Source of the DNA: Byssothecium circinans
Lineage: Eukaryota; Ascomycota; Dothideomycetes; Pleosporales; Massarinaceae
Assembly (NCBI GenBank): GCA_010015675.1
Contig: ML976991.1
Span: forward strand, 277,400-341,399
DNA: 64,000 bases
Reading direction: 5' to 3'
Shown: piece after piece, positions 11,171-22,223 of the stretch
Position numbering within the stretch: position 1 is the stretch's first letter
How the letters are laid out: every line of letters starts with the position of its first letter
The notes under the pieces: generated by a model
The model's database searches: none
Told to the model about the DNA's origin: nothing
The model's input: the letters and a program-made list of their open reading frames with translations, nothing else
Made by a program: the position numbers and the translations under genes

Positions 11171-11894
11171 ATGGCGTGGCGGAGCTCAGGCGCTACGAAC
11201 GAAGCTCTCATTACAAACCTGAAGAAGAATGGCCTCTTCGACTCGGAGCGGGTGAAAGAAGCCATGATCAAGGTATATTCTCCCTTCAACCACGTATGTA
11301 GTCAGCATACTGAGTTCAATTCAGGTCGACCGCGCCCACTACGCTCCCAGATCCCCCTACGACGATCATCCGCAACCCATCGGCCACCGGGCCACCATCT
11401 CAGCTCCACACATGCACGCCAACGCCTGCGAAACACTCCTTCCTTATCTCAAACCGGGCGCTCGCGTCCTCGATATTGGATCCGGCTCAGGCTATCTGAC
11501 TGCCGTGCTTGCCAACCTTGTCGGACCCAGCGGCAGCGTCATAGGAATCGATCACATCCAGCCCCTCGTTACACTAGCAATAGAGAACATGAAAAAGTCG
11601 GAAGAGGGCAGAAGGATGTTGGAGTCAGGACAAGTCAAGTTTGTCAAGGGCGATGGGAGGAAAGGGTATCCAGAAGGCGCGCCTTACGATGCTATCCATG
11701 TAGGTGCAGCAGCAGCGGAACACCACGAGGTACTAGAAGGCCAGTTGAAGGCTCCTGGAAGGATGTTCGTCCCAGTTGAGGAGGGCTATATGCAGCATAT
11801 CTATGTGGTGGACAAAGACGAAAAGGGCGAGATTACGAAGAAGAAGTTGTATGGGGTGCAGTATGTTCCATTGACGGATGCGCCGCCGGAGTGA
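11171..11894 (+). CDS. Protein-L-isoaspartate O-methyltransferase
   Basis: Exons 11171-11272 and 11325-11894 (52-bp intron) give 223 aa, the usual PCMT size. The N-terminus has the family pattern ALITNLKKNGLFDSERVKEA, then VDRAHYAP, then IGHRATISAPHMHA, the pre-motif I segment of this family. The SAM-binding motif I is VLDIGSGSGYLTAVLANLVG, with the acidic post-I residue in VIGIDH. The enzyme methylates isoaspartyl residues and starts repair of aged proteins, in the cytosol. No signal peptide is seen. Confidence 0.95.
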
Positions 11895-12898
11895 GTGGGT
11901 GAACGGAGGGAGGATGTGCCTGACACTTTCTTTATTGAGCAATGATTCTGTAGACGATGTAATGAAAAGTAGTACCGGCCATACGCGAATGGGATGCATG
12001 CCTTATCAACTCGGTATATGGCTATGCGAATTGATCCGCCTGCGTATTATGCGGCGGCATGTTTGGAAGAGCGTCGCGTTGCCTGTACGTCGCTGAAAGA
12101 GGAAGCATGTGAAACTGTGAACGAACCCTGGGCATCTTCAGCTCGACTTTCGAGCTACCCACCGCAGTCGCAGAGCCCCAAGAACATCATGGAGATGGAA
12201 TGAGGGGACTGTGTGACCCTGAGCAGATGACGGAAGTCAATGAATCGCCTCTCAAACTGTCTCAAAGAGTGTAAAATTGCGATGGGCCACTGAACTGGCA
12301 GAACCTGACGGATGACACGCTTGGATGCGTTGCCAGGGGTGGGATAGACTTTTGCTTTGGCAGAAAACGACCCGTTCGGCGCGGACCCATTCCTGAGAGA
12401 ATATTACTGCGGCTTCGCGTGTTTCTTCTTTTCTGGAGTCGGTGCCGCCTGGTCTTTCTACCACCTCTTCTCCTTCTCCGTCTTTTTCTTCTTTTCACAA
12501 CTTGCGACCGTCCCCGCAGAACTACCGTGGGGTGGGCCGCTCGGAAGATTTCGTGCGCTACTAACGGCGGCTGCGCATTCCGGGGGAATTCATTGGGCAG
12601 ACTTGGAGAGTCGACCTGGTTGTTGGGATTGGACCGGCGGGTCTATTGCGAAGGTTGAGATTTGGAGCAGTTCGTATTATTCGATAGCGAGGGAAAAGTA
12701 GGCACACGGATGGTTGAACGCATCGGCCCCTCGAACACGTATACGATAAGATAATAGCTTCGCCCGACCCGTCAACCGAGCTACCCTCGCATACACACGC
12801 ACCACAAGGTTGAGCTATCGGCGACACACGTCGCGGAGAGAACATACGGTTGCATTTAAGCGCTGGATAAACCCAAGGGCAAATCACGGGCTGTGGAC
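11895..12898. other. Intergenic region
   Basis: About 1 kb between two co-directional genes. Frames at 12357-12701 and 12561-12887 show no family motif, and their Phe/Ser-rich composition comes from pyrimidine tracts. I see nothing else to annotate; the proximal part should hold the promoter of the Ras-like gene. Confidence 0.4.
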
Positions 12899-13796
12899 AT
12901 GGATCCGAACAATAGGATAACTATCACGGTGTGTGGCGATGGAGGATGTGGCAAGAGCTCCATAACGCTCCGGTTGGTGAGGAGTGAATGGACGCATGAG
13001 TAAGTAGGATGCAATTGAAGCCACGTTTGGCCTTTAAATGTTGCGCCTGAGATGCATGCTGACGGCTGGTCTGCTAGTTATGATCCTACGATAGGTACGT
13101 TCTCCAAGTCTGCAGCGATGAAATCCCACACCCGCAAACCTCCCTTCTAACCCCCAACAGAAGACTCATACTCCGTCACCCGAACTATAGATGGCACATC
13201 CTACTTCCTCCAACTCACCGACACAGCTGGGCAAGAAGAATACCGTAGTCTCTGGGCCTCGTCGAACCTGCGTTCCGATGCCTTCCTCCTCGTATACGAC
13301 ATTACCAACCCGCACTCCCTTGACGGCCTCGAATACTTCGCCGAAATGATCGACATGGAGACAGACAACCGTATGGACAAAGGCGAGGTCGAACCCATCA
13401 AGATCGTGGCGGGCAATAAATGCGACTTGAGCAGTCAGCGGGTGATTAAGAGCCAGCAGGGGCTGGAGTGGGCGAGGAAGAGAGGGTGTGGGTTTATGGA
13501 GACGAGTGCGAGGGAGATGGTTAATATTGAGGAAACTTTTGCGCGTGAGTATTTGAACATGCAACGAGGTTGGGGGAATGGGACGCTGATTTTAATATAC
13601 TACAGTGCTGGTACGCCGTGTTGTGGAAGCTAGGAGGAGGAATGCTCCGGGAGGTTTTGGTGGTGCTGCGCCCACATCTCAATCCGTCCGAACTGCTACG
13701 CTGCCGCCCAACAACGAGAAAGAACAATCAGCGAACCTAGGGAACAAAGATTCGCACACGCAACCGAGTTTATGGAAGAGGCTGCGGTGCTGGTAG
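12899..13796 (+). CDS. Ras-family small GTPase (fungal, RSR1/Ras-like)
   Basis: Four exons, 12899-12999, 13078-13094 (only 17 nt), 13161-13544 and 13606-13796, keep frame and give 230 aa. The G boxes are intact: GDGGCGKSS (P-loop), YDPTIEDSY (switch I, built across the 17-nt exon), LTDTAGQEEYR (switch II with the catalytic Gln), AGNKCDL and METSAREM. These mark a Ras-type switch with normal GTPase residues. The C-terminus is a basic tail ending WKRLRCW with a single Cys two residues from the end, not a CAAX box. It probably acts in polarity or growth signalling at a membrane (inference). Confidence 0.9.
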
Positions 13797-14565
13797 ACGT
13801 CCCGTCACCGATGAGTAGAATCGAACAGAGCGAAAAACGAGGCATGCGAAGAATTTATACGGCTGTTTAGAGTAGAGTTTGGGGTACATGAGCATATACT
13901 GGACGCGATTGAAGAGGCCTTTTTCATGTACAGCGATTTGCCTTTGGGTTTGGGTGATACCCATGCTTTCGGATATACATTTTCGTTTGGGTTTTGCGAG
14001 AGTGGTGCTTCGGCCTTCTCAAATATCTTTCTTAGCGTTGTGTGTACAAATACGTTAGATGTTCTTGTGTATCATTTACTGGACGATGTCCCCGGATCTT
14101 GCGCTTCCTTCCATTTTACTTTTTCCCCCTCGAGGAGTACATTGAGATGCGTATAGTGTCCTAATGTATATTTGAACTTTGTTCGTGCCCGCCAGCGATC
14201 GCGTCGTCTAGTTTTGTCGATATGGAGTGGACTGGTTCCTGCATGAAAATCGGCATCAGTAGTGCGCCTTGGCACTATCACGTCAACCAAAGAAATTGCA
14301 ACTTATCCGTACCGCTCTCAAACATTCCGGAAACAAAAAAAACCGAGACCTCATAATTCCCAGCTGTTTTCCTAAACCCCAATCAGACCTACAACCTTAT
14401 ACTGTCCCATTTCTTTAATAATACAGTGAAGAAAGGCCCTCATTGTTCCACACCAGCGCGCCCCGCTATCGGACTCGTGCGAGGGCGAGAAGAGAAGGAA
14501 GAGAAGAGGCTGCGTTTGAGTAAGAGAAGGTTTTTGGGGGTCTTTGGGCAAGTGAAGGTGGGAAG
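13797..14565. other. Intergenic region
   Basis: This 769-bp stretch holds the 3' UTR of the Ras-like gene and the promoter of the carrier gene. A short A+G-rich leader precedes the carrier ATG. No coding frame with support was found on either strand. Confidence 0.4.
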
Positions 14566-15673
14566 ATGGGCATTGAGGGCGAATTGGAGCTCCCGGAGCA
14601 TGGGCTCAAGAGGACGCTGAAGGACTTGTTCTCGGGGGCTGTGGGGGGTGTTGCGCAGGTGTTGCTTGGTATGTTATGTGTCTCTTTATTGGGATCGCCT
14701 CTTGATGTTCACTGGGCTCTCTTCAGAGCGCCAATTCCTATTCCTGAAGAGCATGGACACGTGCGTCCAACACGAACATGAGAACAACCACTGATAGTAA
14801 ATAGGTCAGCCCTTTGATATCGTCAAGGTCAGGTTACAGACTACTCAGCAGTACTCTGGAGCCCTGGACGCAGCCACCAAAATCTACAAGAATGAGGGTG
14901 CATTGGCATTCTACAAGGGCACTCTTACTCCGCTGATCGGTATTGGAGCTTGTGTGTCTGTTCAGTTTGGTGGATTCCACTATGCTCGTCGAGCATTCGA
15001 AACACACAATACCTTGAAAAAGGGCACCCATGAGCTTACCTACACACAATACTACGCCTCAGGTGCTTTTGCGGGTATCACCAATACCGTTTTATCAAGT
15101 CCGATTGAGCACATCCGTATCCGGCTACAGACCCAACCCCATGGCGCAGGTCGGCTCTACAATGGACCCATCGACTGTATCAAGAAGCTCTCAGCGCACG
15201 AGGGGCTCCTCCGTGGTCCCTACCGTGGAACGGCAGTCACATTTCTTCGAGAGGCGCAAGCCTACGGTGTTTGGTTCACAGCCTTTGAGTACATGATGAA
15301 CAAGGACGCTGAACGCAACAACATCAAACGCGCCGAGATCAGCACTCTCAAAGTCGCCCTCTATGGCGGTCTAGCCGGTGAAGCGCTCTGGCTCAGCAGC
15401 TATCCGTTCGATGTTGTGAAGAGCAAGATGCAGAGCGACGGCTTTGGTGCAGACCAAAAGTACAAGAGCATGCGCGACTGCTTTGCAAAGACGTGGAGGG
15501 CGGAAGGCATGGGCGGATTTTGGAGAGGCATCGGACCGACACTTCTGAGAGCCATGCCGGTCAGTGCAGGGACGTTTGCAACGTAAGTGATGCGATGCTG
15601 CGATGTTGTGCCGCGAAGTGATAAAGACTTACAATTTGCCAGGGTCGAACTTACTATGCGTCTTATCAACTAG
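14566..15673 (+). CDS. Mitochondrial carrier of the YMC1/YMC2 type
   Basis: Three exons, 14566-14668, 14805-15582 and 15643-15673 (introns 136 and 60 bp), give 303 aa with the three-fold carrier repeat. Repeat signatures are GQPFDIVKVRLQT, SSPIEHIRIRLQTQ and SYPFDVVKSKMQSD. The stretch YKGTLTPLIGIGACVSVQFG and the C-terminus TFATVELTMRLIN closely follow yeast Ymc1/Ymc2, inner-membrane carriers linked to glutamate or glycine and organic-acid transport. The second repeat has E in place of D or F at the usual P-x-D/E position, as in Ymc proteins. The last exon is only 31 nt. Confidence 0.9.
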
Positions 15674-16656
15674 GATAGAGCAGGGACCGGGGGAGTATCA
15701 GGACGATTAAGTGTCGATATATTAGGTATTCGATGATATCCAGGGCTCGCGCGAGCTGACGGAGAAATGGCCACGAGGTGGTGAGCTGATTCAACATTCG
15801 TATACAAAGGGGCAGAGGGCAGGCCATGGATCGATAGACGCATATCAGACGGACAACGCGTCCTCAAAGATGCAGAATTGTGGACGTGTGCAACGGAGTC
15901 CGTCAAAGTTCATATATTTTCGCGGTTTACCATCTTTCCCAGCCTATCGAGTGCTGTTGAAAGTAGTACAAAGCCGTCCTATCGGACGCCGTCTTACGAG
16001 TCAATCCCGCGGCCCCTCGCACTGTTCGCAGGGTTCCCATGCATGCAGCATGCAGTGCATCCTCGTCACTCCACATGTCACTTGTCTTGTTCGTGAAGTT
16101 GAACTCTGCAGCCAGGAACATTCGGGTCTGAATCGTCGTCAAGCCCTTCGGCCGCCATTGTATTGCCTCTAGAGCCTGGGTGCCCTCCCAATAGCTTTAG
16201 GGGAGGCGAGAAGCACCGAACACCGAATACGCTCGAGCCTGACTCTGTTTATTGACCGTGGCTGCTTTAAATTTGTGCACGTTCCGGCATCCAACACCCA
16301 GGGCTCAAGACCGTTCCAGAAAGGCTTAGCCGAGCTCACAACGTGCGTAGACCCCTGTTGGACGGCGGGTTTTAACTTTTCGGGTCACAGTGGGCCTCGA
16401 ACCGTATCGTTTCCAGCTTCCCCGAAGGTCCAACGCACCGGGTGGCAGGGTGCTAAAGCGGGCCCACGGGTCGATTGTTGTGCAAGACGCCTCTCGCCTT
16501 TCTTTAAGAGCGGCGCTGCCCGTGGTGCCGCGTGTGGTGTGGGACTTGTCTCCTTCCAATCCTTTTATCCCTTCGACTCATAAGAGTGTCACGGCAACGT
16601 ATTGACGAAGAGCAATACATCGGCCATTCATCGAAAAGAGGCACATCCTTAAAGGC
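15674..16656. other. Intergenic region
   Basis: About 1 kb of average composition. Overlapping short frames on both strands show no motif. I see nothing to call except the inferred promoter of the gene at 16657. Confidence 0.4.
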
Positions 16657-17628
16657 ATGGACGCACACAGACAAGCCCCGAGCACAATGAGAATGAGCGG
16701 CACACAGGAAGCCACAGGCTTGCGAAAAGCGCTGCGGCGATGGAGAGACAGATGGCGCGTTTCCTCGTCCTCCAGCTCGCGAAGTTCGAGGCTCAGCCCT
16801 CCCACAACTCGACCGCCAACCCACAACTCATCAGACGCGCCTTCATTGACTCCTCTCCGCCTCTCACCCAACCCCGGCTCACCTTACCCTCCTCCAGACG
16901 CCCTTTTCACACCTACGACGTCGACATTCATTCATTCACCAGCAGACCCGCGAAACCGTCCAGGAGGATCGAATACGAGCAGTCCATCCGGAACACTAAG
17001 GAAAATACCACCGCTCTCGAGACGAAATACGGCACCCACAGAATTCCTCAACAACATTGCAGCATCGCACTTCCCGCCCACTACTAACAACAACAATGAT
17101 GAGCAGCCCATGGGAATGGTGACCACGATCGTCGCCGGCAACAGCAACGACTCGTTGCGCAAGAAACGATCTTCGCGGTTTCGGCTCTCGATTTCGAAGC
17201 GTGCGCCATCCCCAGCACTCAATACTAGTTCTTCGGCGCCTGGTCTCTATGAAAGGAGCAGTAGTCGGGCGACGCACAGACCCGAGGCTGAGAGGAGCAG
17301 TAGTCGAGCCACGCAGCGACATGATGTGGTGGATGAGAGGGGTGGGGCAGGCAAGTCGGCGGTGAGGAAGAGGGCGGATACCAAAGTTAGTGATCCGGAG
17401 ACATTGATTGAAGAAGGCGGCCACAGCGACGGCCCACAGAATGAAGGGGAGGGTAAGACCGAAAAAGACGACGACAAGAAAAAGGTCCCGGAGAAGCACA
17501 ATGCGGAAAGTGAACCAAAGGCATTAGCGAAGGACGCAAAAAAGGAGCAACAAGTCACAGCTGAAACAGTGCGCGAAGACAAGGCGCAGAGCAGTATACG
17601 CTTGGTCCAGGTTGGGGTTACGGCGTGA
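16657..17628 (+). CDS. Hypothetical basic, disordered protein
   Basis: A single open frame encodes 323 aa. The N-terminal third is Ser/Pro/Thr-rich with arginine clusters (RKALRRWRDRWRV, SSSSSSRSSR). A middle basic patch reads LRKKRSSRFRLSISKR. Two near-identical ERSSSRATxR segments lie around residues 200-225, and the C-terminal third is Lys/Glu-rich (EKDDDKKKVPEKH). No folded domain, signal peptide or membrane segment is visible. I do not recognise the family. The long frame in G+C-balanced DNA and the conserved-looking basic motif favour a real gene, but splicing is unverified. Confidence 0.55.
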   Translation: MDAHRQAPSTMRMSGTQEATGLRKALRRWRDRWRVSSSSSSRSSRLSPPTTRPPTHNSSDAPSLTPLRLSPNPGSPYPPPDALFTPTTSTFIHSPADPRNRPGGSNTSSPSGTLRKIPPLSRRNTAPTEFLNNIAASHFPPTTNNNNDEQPMGMVTTIVAGNSNDSLRKKRSSRFRLSISKRAPSPALNTSSSAPGLYERSSSRATHRPEAERSSSRATQRHDVVDERGGAGKSAVRKRADTKVSDPETLIEEGGHSDGPQNEGEGKTEKDDDKKKVPEKHNAESEPKALAKDAKKEQQVTAETVREDKAQSSIRLVQVGVTA

Positions 17629-19210
17629 CTGGATGCGGTATCGATACCAATATGGCTGGGCTGGATGCATGTGGCGATGGCGATGGCGTTTCTTTGCACC
17701 CTTTCCTTGGGCTGGTCCGTCAATGAGGACCCAATCTGGAGTGTTTGGAGGTTGGGGTTTGGGGTTTGGGGCCATTCGTTCTCTCGTGTAGGATTAGGAT
17801 GACAGCGGCGGTTTTTGAGGGGATCAAAAAAATGTGCGCGCTGGGCGTATGATAGGCACACTACTTCCTCGACGGGAAAACAAATTTTCTTTATTGTTTT
17901 TGGTGAAGGCGGTCTGGACCTCCTCGCCTTACACACACACACTTAAAAAGTTTTCTTGATTTGTCTGTCTTAACGACAGCCTTCGGCTACGCGTCTTTTT
18001 TGCTAGAGTATCGGCATGGTTTTGTCCGTTAAAAGAAAACCTCACAGACGTAGCTGATGGTTTTGAAAGACTCTAGAGAGGGCCTAGAAGTTTGCCGTGG
18101 CGCACGCTACGGTGCATTAAGGGCTTCTTGATGGAGGATTGTCGCTGAATATCTGGAAGACGTTGGAATGCAAATGCGCTTGAGGTTGGGGAAATGATCA
18201 TCGCGCTAGGTATGGATGTGTATGGATGGTCAGAAAGTGGTGTGATTGATATTCACGTCGATCTTGAGGTCGGCGAGATCGCACTGAGTGCGAATGCCGG
18301 CATTGAATAGTTTGCTTAATACATGGCTTTATGAGCTTCACCTACAACACCTGCCAGTGAAGTTTATAGAGCGCGATGTCAAGCACGTGGTTGAGATCTT
18401 GGAGCAGAAGAGTCACCGGCCCTTTTGAGGTATATGTATGTAGAAACCTTAACGGGAAGACCGAAGCGATGAGGCTGAGTGTCTTGGGTGATAGCGTGAA
18501 TTGCTTCTTGCGTAGGTTTTTACGGATTTCTGGGATCAGGCCTTTTTTTCCATGTCGGAGATGGTGAGGTCGTTTTTTTCGTGTCAAAAGCGAATGCTGA
18601 CTCGTATGGGAGCACTGACATCTGGAGATATCGGTCAACCTTAGCATCACGTTTCACCTTATCGTTATCGTTGTCGCATACCGATCGATGCAGGTACCCG
18701 GCCATCATCTGAACTCTCCCCTCATCGTCCTCATCATCTTTAGATACCTAGGTACGTCCAAGCTCTCACATCTCCCTGCGAAATAAACCCAAACCCCGCA
18801 AACTTTCCCTGGTCCCAAAATGGCCCAGCCCCTCGGCACCACTCTCGCGACATCTACAGATGCAATCACGACGGTGCCACTTCCACCATCTTGGACGGCC
18901 TCGAACCTGCTGGCAGAGCACATGTGCCCGCGCCATTGGTGGTAATTCCGTCTCGCCCGCTTTTTGGCGTGATGCCAATACCGAATGTGGCTTGGAGAGA
19001 ACGTCATTCAATGGCTGAATGAAACAACCGGGCAACTTCCCAGCTATCGACGTGCTACCATTTCATGAAGGGTACATGAGGTATATAACACCAAGGAAGA
19101 GCGCCATCAGATTATACGGAATACCGAGCAGCAACATTGCGCCTTCGTCTATTTCCAAGTGCAATTGAACCTTCGTTTACGTATCTTGCCTTACCGACAA
19201 CGACGGCAGA
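17629..19210. other. Intergenic region
   Basis: About 1.6 kb. It has a short ACAC repeat near 17930 and several frames of 60-100 codons (for example minus strand 18342-18650) without motif or splice logic. The last 100 bp, with TATATAAC near 19081, may be the promoter of the PEBP-like gene. Confidence 0.4.
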
Positions 19211-20032
19211 ATGATCGGCTTCAAGACTTTCGCTCCTCTTCTTGCGCTTTCGCAAGCAGTGACTGCGACTGTGGCACCGAATTTCCCGGTCGCTGGTGGT
19301 CCAGACTTGACTCTCTCGTTTGGTTCGAACAATGTTTCTCCTCCTGGAGAGCTGATTCCGCGCGCTGGTAGGGACATTAAGCTTTCCTCATACCATTCCA
19401 CCTCATTCCTCTCCAAACCACACCACCAGCTCACTAACCATACAACACTAGAAACCGTAAACGCGCCCACCATCACAACCCCGACCTGGAGCAACGCCAC
19501 TGCCCGCGGCGTCGTCCTCATCGTCGACTCCGACGTCCCCCGCAACAACACCCGCGTCCAACTCCTCCACTACCTCGCCTCCAACGTCGCCATCGGCTCC
19601 GACGGCCGCACCCTCACCCTCTCCGCCAACGCCTCGACCGAAGCCTCCTACCGCCAGCCCAACCCCCCAGTCGGTGACACCGCGCACGCCTACACCGTCC
19701 TTCTCTTCGCTCAGCCTGCCAACTTCAGCATCCCCGCTGCCTTCCGCCAGGTTTTGACTGACCGCGTGCCGTTTAATACCAGCGCTTTCGTAGCTGCTGC
19801 GCGTCTGGGTAGCCCAATCGCGGCCAACTATTTCAGGGTGCAGAACACCACCGGCACGGCTACGACTACATTCCCGCCGCCAGCTAGCTCGCCGACGAGT
19901 CCGACTAATGGGACTAGGCCTTCGCAATTCCCCGGCGCTGCTGGGAAGGCCAGTGGCGAGATGGGGTGGGTGATGGGGGCGGGGGCTATGGTGCTTGCGG
20001 GTATGATGGGAATTGGTGCTGTAAACGTTTGA
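19211..20032 (+). CDS. Secreted, probably GPI-anchored PEBP-like protein
   Basis: Exons 19211-19367 and 19452-20032 flank an 84-bp intron and give 245 aa. A signal peptide (FKTFAPLLALSQAVTATVA) opens the protein. The phosphatidylethanolamine-binding fold is shown by LIVDSDVPRNN (the DPD-x-P box), LLHYLASNV (degenerate G-x-HR position) and AHAYTVLLFAQP. A Ser/Thr/Pro-rich stalk precedes a hydrophobic C-terminus (GWVMGAGAMVLAGMMGIGAV), fitting GPI attachment. Several Asn-X-Ser/Thr sites occur. The intron has no stop and a length divisible by three, so an unspliced message would encode a 273-residue form. Confidence 0.8.
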   Translation: MIGFKTFAPLLALSQAVTATVAPNFPVAGGPDLTLSFGSNNVSPPGELIPRAGRDIKLSSYHSTSFLSKPHHQLTNHTTLETVNAPTITTPTWSNATARGVVLIVDSDVPRNNTRVQLLHYLASNVAIGSDGRTLTLSANASTEASYRQPNPPVGDTAHAYTVLLFAQPANFSIPAAFRQVLTDRVPFNTSAFVAAARLGSPIAANYFRVQNTTGTATTTFPPPASSPTSPTNGTRPSQFPGAAGKASGEMGWVMGAGAMVLAGMMGIGAVNV

Positions 20033-20437
20033 TGTAATATCTTCGGTGGGTTTTTTTTTTTTCGGTGTTAGGTGGTGGTGGGTAAGCAGGGCTGGGAGTA
20101 TTAATGGTAACGGTATGTAATGGTTGGACGCGGGCTTGGGAATTGTTAATATGCGATCAAAATAGAGAGCATAATAAACGTTAATGCTTTGAATGTCGCA
20201 TATCTCTGTTGTGAAGGTGAAAGACTGGCGACGCTCTTTTGTCACATACAGTCTACAGATTGGAAAGAAAACGCTGCTTTCACACTAAGAGATAGGTACG
20301 AATCCATAAAGATGCTGTGCATACTGTTTACGCCGGAAATCGTATTGTGCTAAGCATATTGTACAGTAAAGCACGTTCAGGAAGAATCGTCAATAAAGTA
20401 ATTCCCCCGCTTTTCCCATCGCCCGCCCTATTTAAAC
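20033..20437. other. Convergent intergenic region
   Basis: This 405-bp stretch separates the ends of the PEBP-like gene and the small minus-strand gene. A T-run near 20050 follows the PEBP stop and AATAAA-like signals occur nearby. No gene is visible; the long minus-strand frame across it is antisense to PEBP. Confidence 0.4.
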
Positions 20438-20809
20438 CTACTTCAAAATCGCCGCATCCCTCAATGCCTGCACAGCCTCTGCCGTCCACTCCTGACACCG
20501 TCTCAACGGCTCTCTCGGATACAACCTCTTCCCCTTATCAAACTGTTTCTTCGGTGGCTCGACCTCCTCAACAACGGTCTGAACACGGTCAAAGTCCGTC
20601 TTCAAAATCGTCCCGATGTGCTCTTTGCTAATAAAGGTGGGCGACTCTTCTGGTGCTTTGGATTCCCGGTGGCCGAACACCATGCCGTCTTGGATGTTTC
20701 CGGTTACTTGGAATAGGGTGCCTGAGCCATCGGGGCTTGTGGAGATGAAGATGGCTTGGTGGTTGCGGGGAAGGCCGGGTTCGGCGATTAGGAAGACGGG
20801 GTGGGACAT
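20438..20809 (-). CDS. Small fungal protein of unknown function (DUF6914-like, tentative)
   Basis: One exon encodes 123 aa from the ATG at 20809 (MSHPVFLIAEPGLPRNHQAI). The frame is open to an upstream ATG at 20926, but the family-like sequence begins at 20809. Visible features are GTLFQVTGNIQDGMVFGH, a central KKQFDKGKRLYPREPLRRC patch and a C-terminal CQEWTAEAVQALRDAAI. The order hydrophobic strand, VTGNIxxG and CQxW helix is shared with the broken gene at 26097-26610, so the two look like distant paralogues. It has no signal peptide or membrane segment. The function is unknown, and the domain name is from memory and uncertain. Confidence 0.7.
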   Translation of the reverse strand: MSHPVFLIAEPGLPRNHQAIFISTSPDGSGTLFQVTGNIQDGMVFGHRESKAPEESPTFISKEHIGTILKTDFDRVQTVVEEVEPPKKQFDKGKRLYPREPLRRCQEWTAEAVQALRDAAILK

Positions 20810-21513
20810 TTGCGGGGTGGATGGGGTCTGGTTCAAATGGATGGATCCGAACGTTCTGCGTCTGGAGAAATCGACTTGCACATTTAGTGGTGGTGGGCAA
20901 ACGCTCGCGTGCGGCACAGTGATCAAAGATGCAAAGGGGTTTAGCGTATGAACAACACAGATACTCCCTTACGTTCGACAACTTCACATTTCGCAACATG
21001 ACTTTTCCGCGGTTTAGCGTACTCACTGAGGTAGCGATAATTGTTTCCGTTCGCTACTCGAGACAAGATAATAATTCATTGCTGCCAAAAGAAAAGGCAC
21101 GTGTCACTGGCGTATCCTCGCCTGTCTTCTTCTCACAGAAGTTCCTATTGGGTTCGAGTGTCTTTTGACATAGGCCGGCTAGCTATCTTTTCTGCAGAAG
21201 ATATTTTGGATAAGGGCAGCATTTCGCGGATATTCTAATTGGAGTGTGAGGGCATGGCGCACCAAGTATAAAGAGAGTCCCATGGTAATAAGGTGTTATC
21301 TATAAATTATATGCAGTAGAGCTCTTTATGCGACTTTTACCAGGAAGATAGCAACCTATATCCCTATAGCCGGGCAGAAGGGTTAAGATGGGCTGACGCA
21401 ACCCCTTGTTTTAGCTTCACTCCCACGAACGCCAAGCCGAGCTACCTCGCCGCTTTGTCTACATTTACACCGCTGATTGAGGGCAATTCTTCTTAACCCC
21501 AAACCTAGTCATA
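20810..21513. promoter_or_regulatory. Divergent intergenic region, small gene / phosphotransferase gene
   Basis: This 704-bp region between head-to-head genes includes an A+T-rich segment (about 21180-21330) that may be an old repeat fragment, then a balanced-composition leader to the ATG at 21514. No further gene was seen. Confidence 0.4.
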
Positions 21514-22223
21514 ATGAAGATAAAGAATGCACCACAAATAGAACGCGGACCGTTCCCTTATGACAAGAACATCGAGTTCCGCGATTCAACCTTCTTCAAG
21601 ACACACGACACCCTCCCCACCCCGGCAAACGTTAGGCGGGTTGCAAGCCAGTCAACAAATCCCATGGCCCAGATCCCTACGAGGCCACCTCCTGTATTGT
21701 TTCCCGACCAAGGCCTTATCGTGAAATACGGGACAGAGATTACTATTGCTGAAGGCCAATGTCTCCTATATATTCGCAAGGCGCTACGCGACGTCCCAGT
21801 ACCAGAACTGTTTGCCTGGCGTAAGGACGATGGGCAGGTTTTCCTGTACATGGAATTGATAGAAGGCATTACGCTGGAGAAGAAGTGGGAGACTATGGGG
21901 GAAGAAGACAAAACGTTGGTATGTCAGCATTTGCGTCGTAACGTGTTTTATCAGCAAGTGGGCCACCCGAAAACCCACCAAAAATCGCAAAAACGGCCCC
22001 CTGCAATTTCAACTACGCCTTATTAGTATCTTCTAGAATTTTATAATAATTATTTACTCTCTACTTTAGGGTATTCAATGGACTTATAGAAGAATATACT
22101 GAATAGTTCTAGAGATATTGCAATTTGGTATTAAATTGGCCCCTAAACCTTCATATCTTAATAACGGCTAGGCCTATTATTATATAATGTTAATTAGAGT
22201 ACTAGAGCAGATAGAAAAGGTTA

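Noticed and set aside
12357..12701. Plus-strand frame rich in Phe between the methyltransferase and Ras-like genes
   Set aside because: The composition follows a pyrimidine tract, and there is no motif, splice logic or plausible start context.
19448..20245. Long minus-strand open frame (265 codons) opposite the PEBP-like gene
   Set aside because: It is antisense to clear PEBP motifs, is Gly/Arg/Val-rich from codon-bias reflection, and shows no domain.
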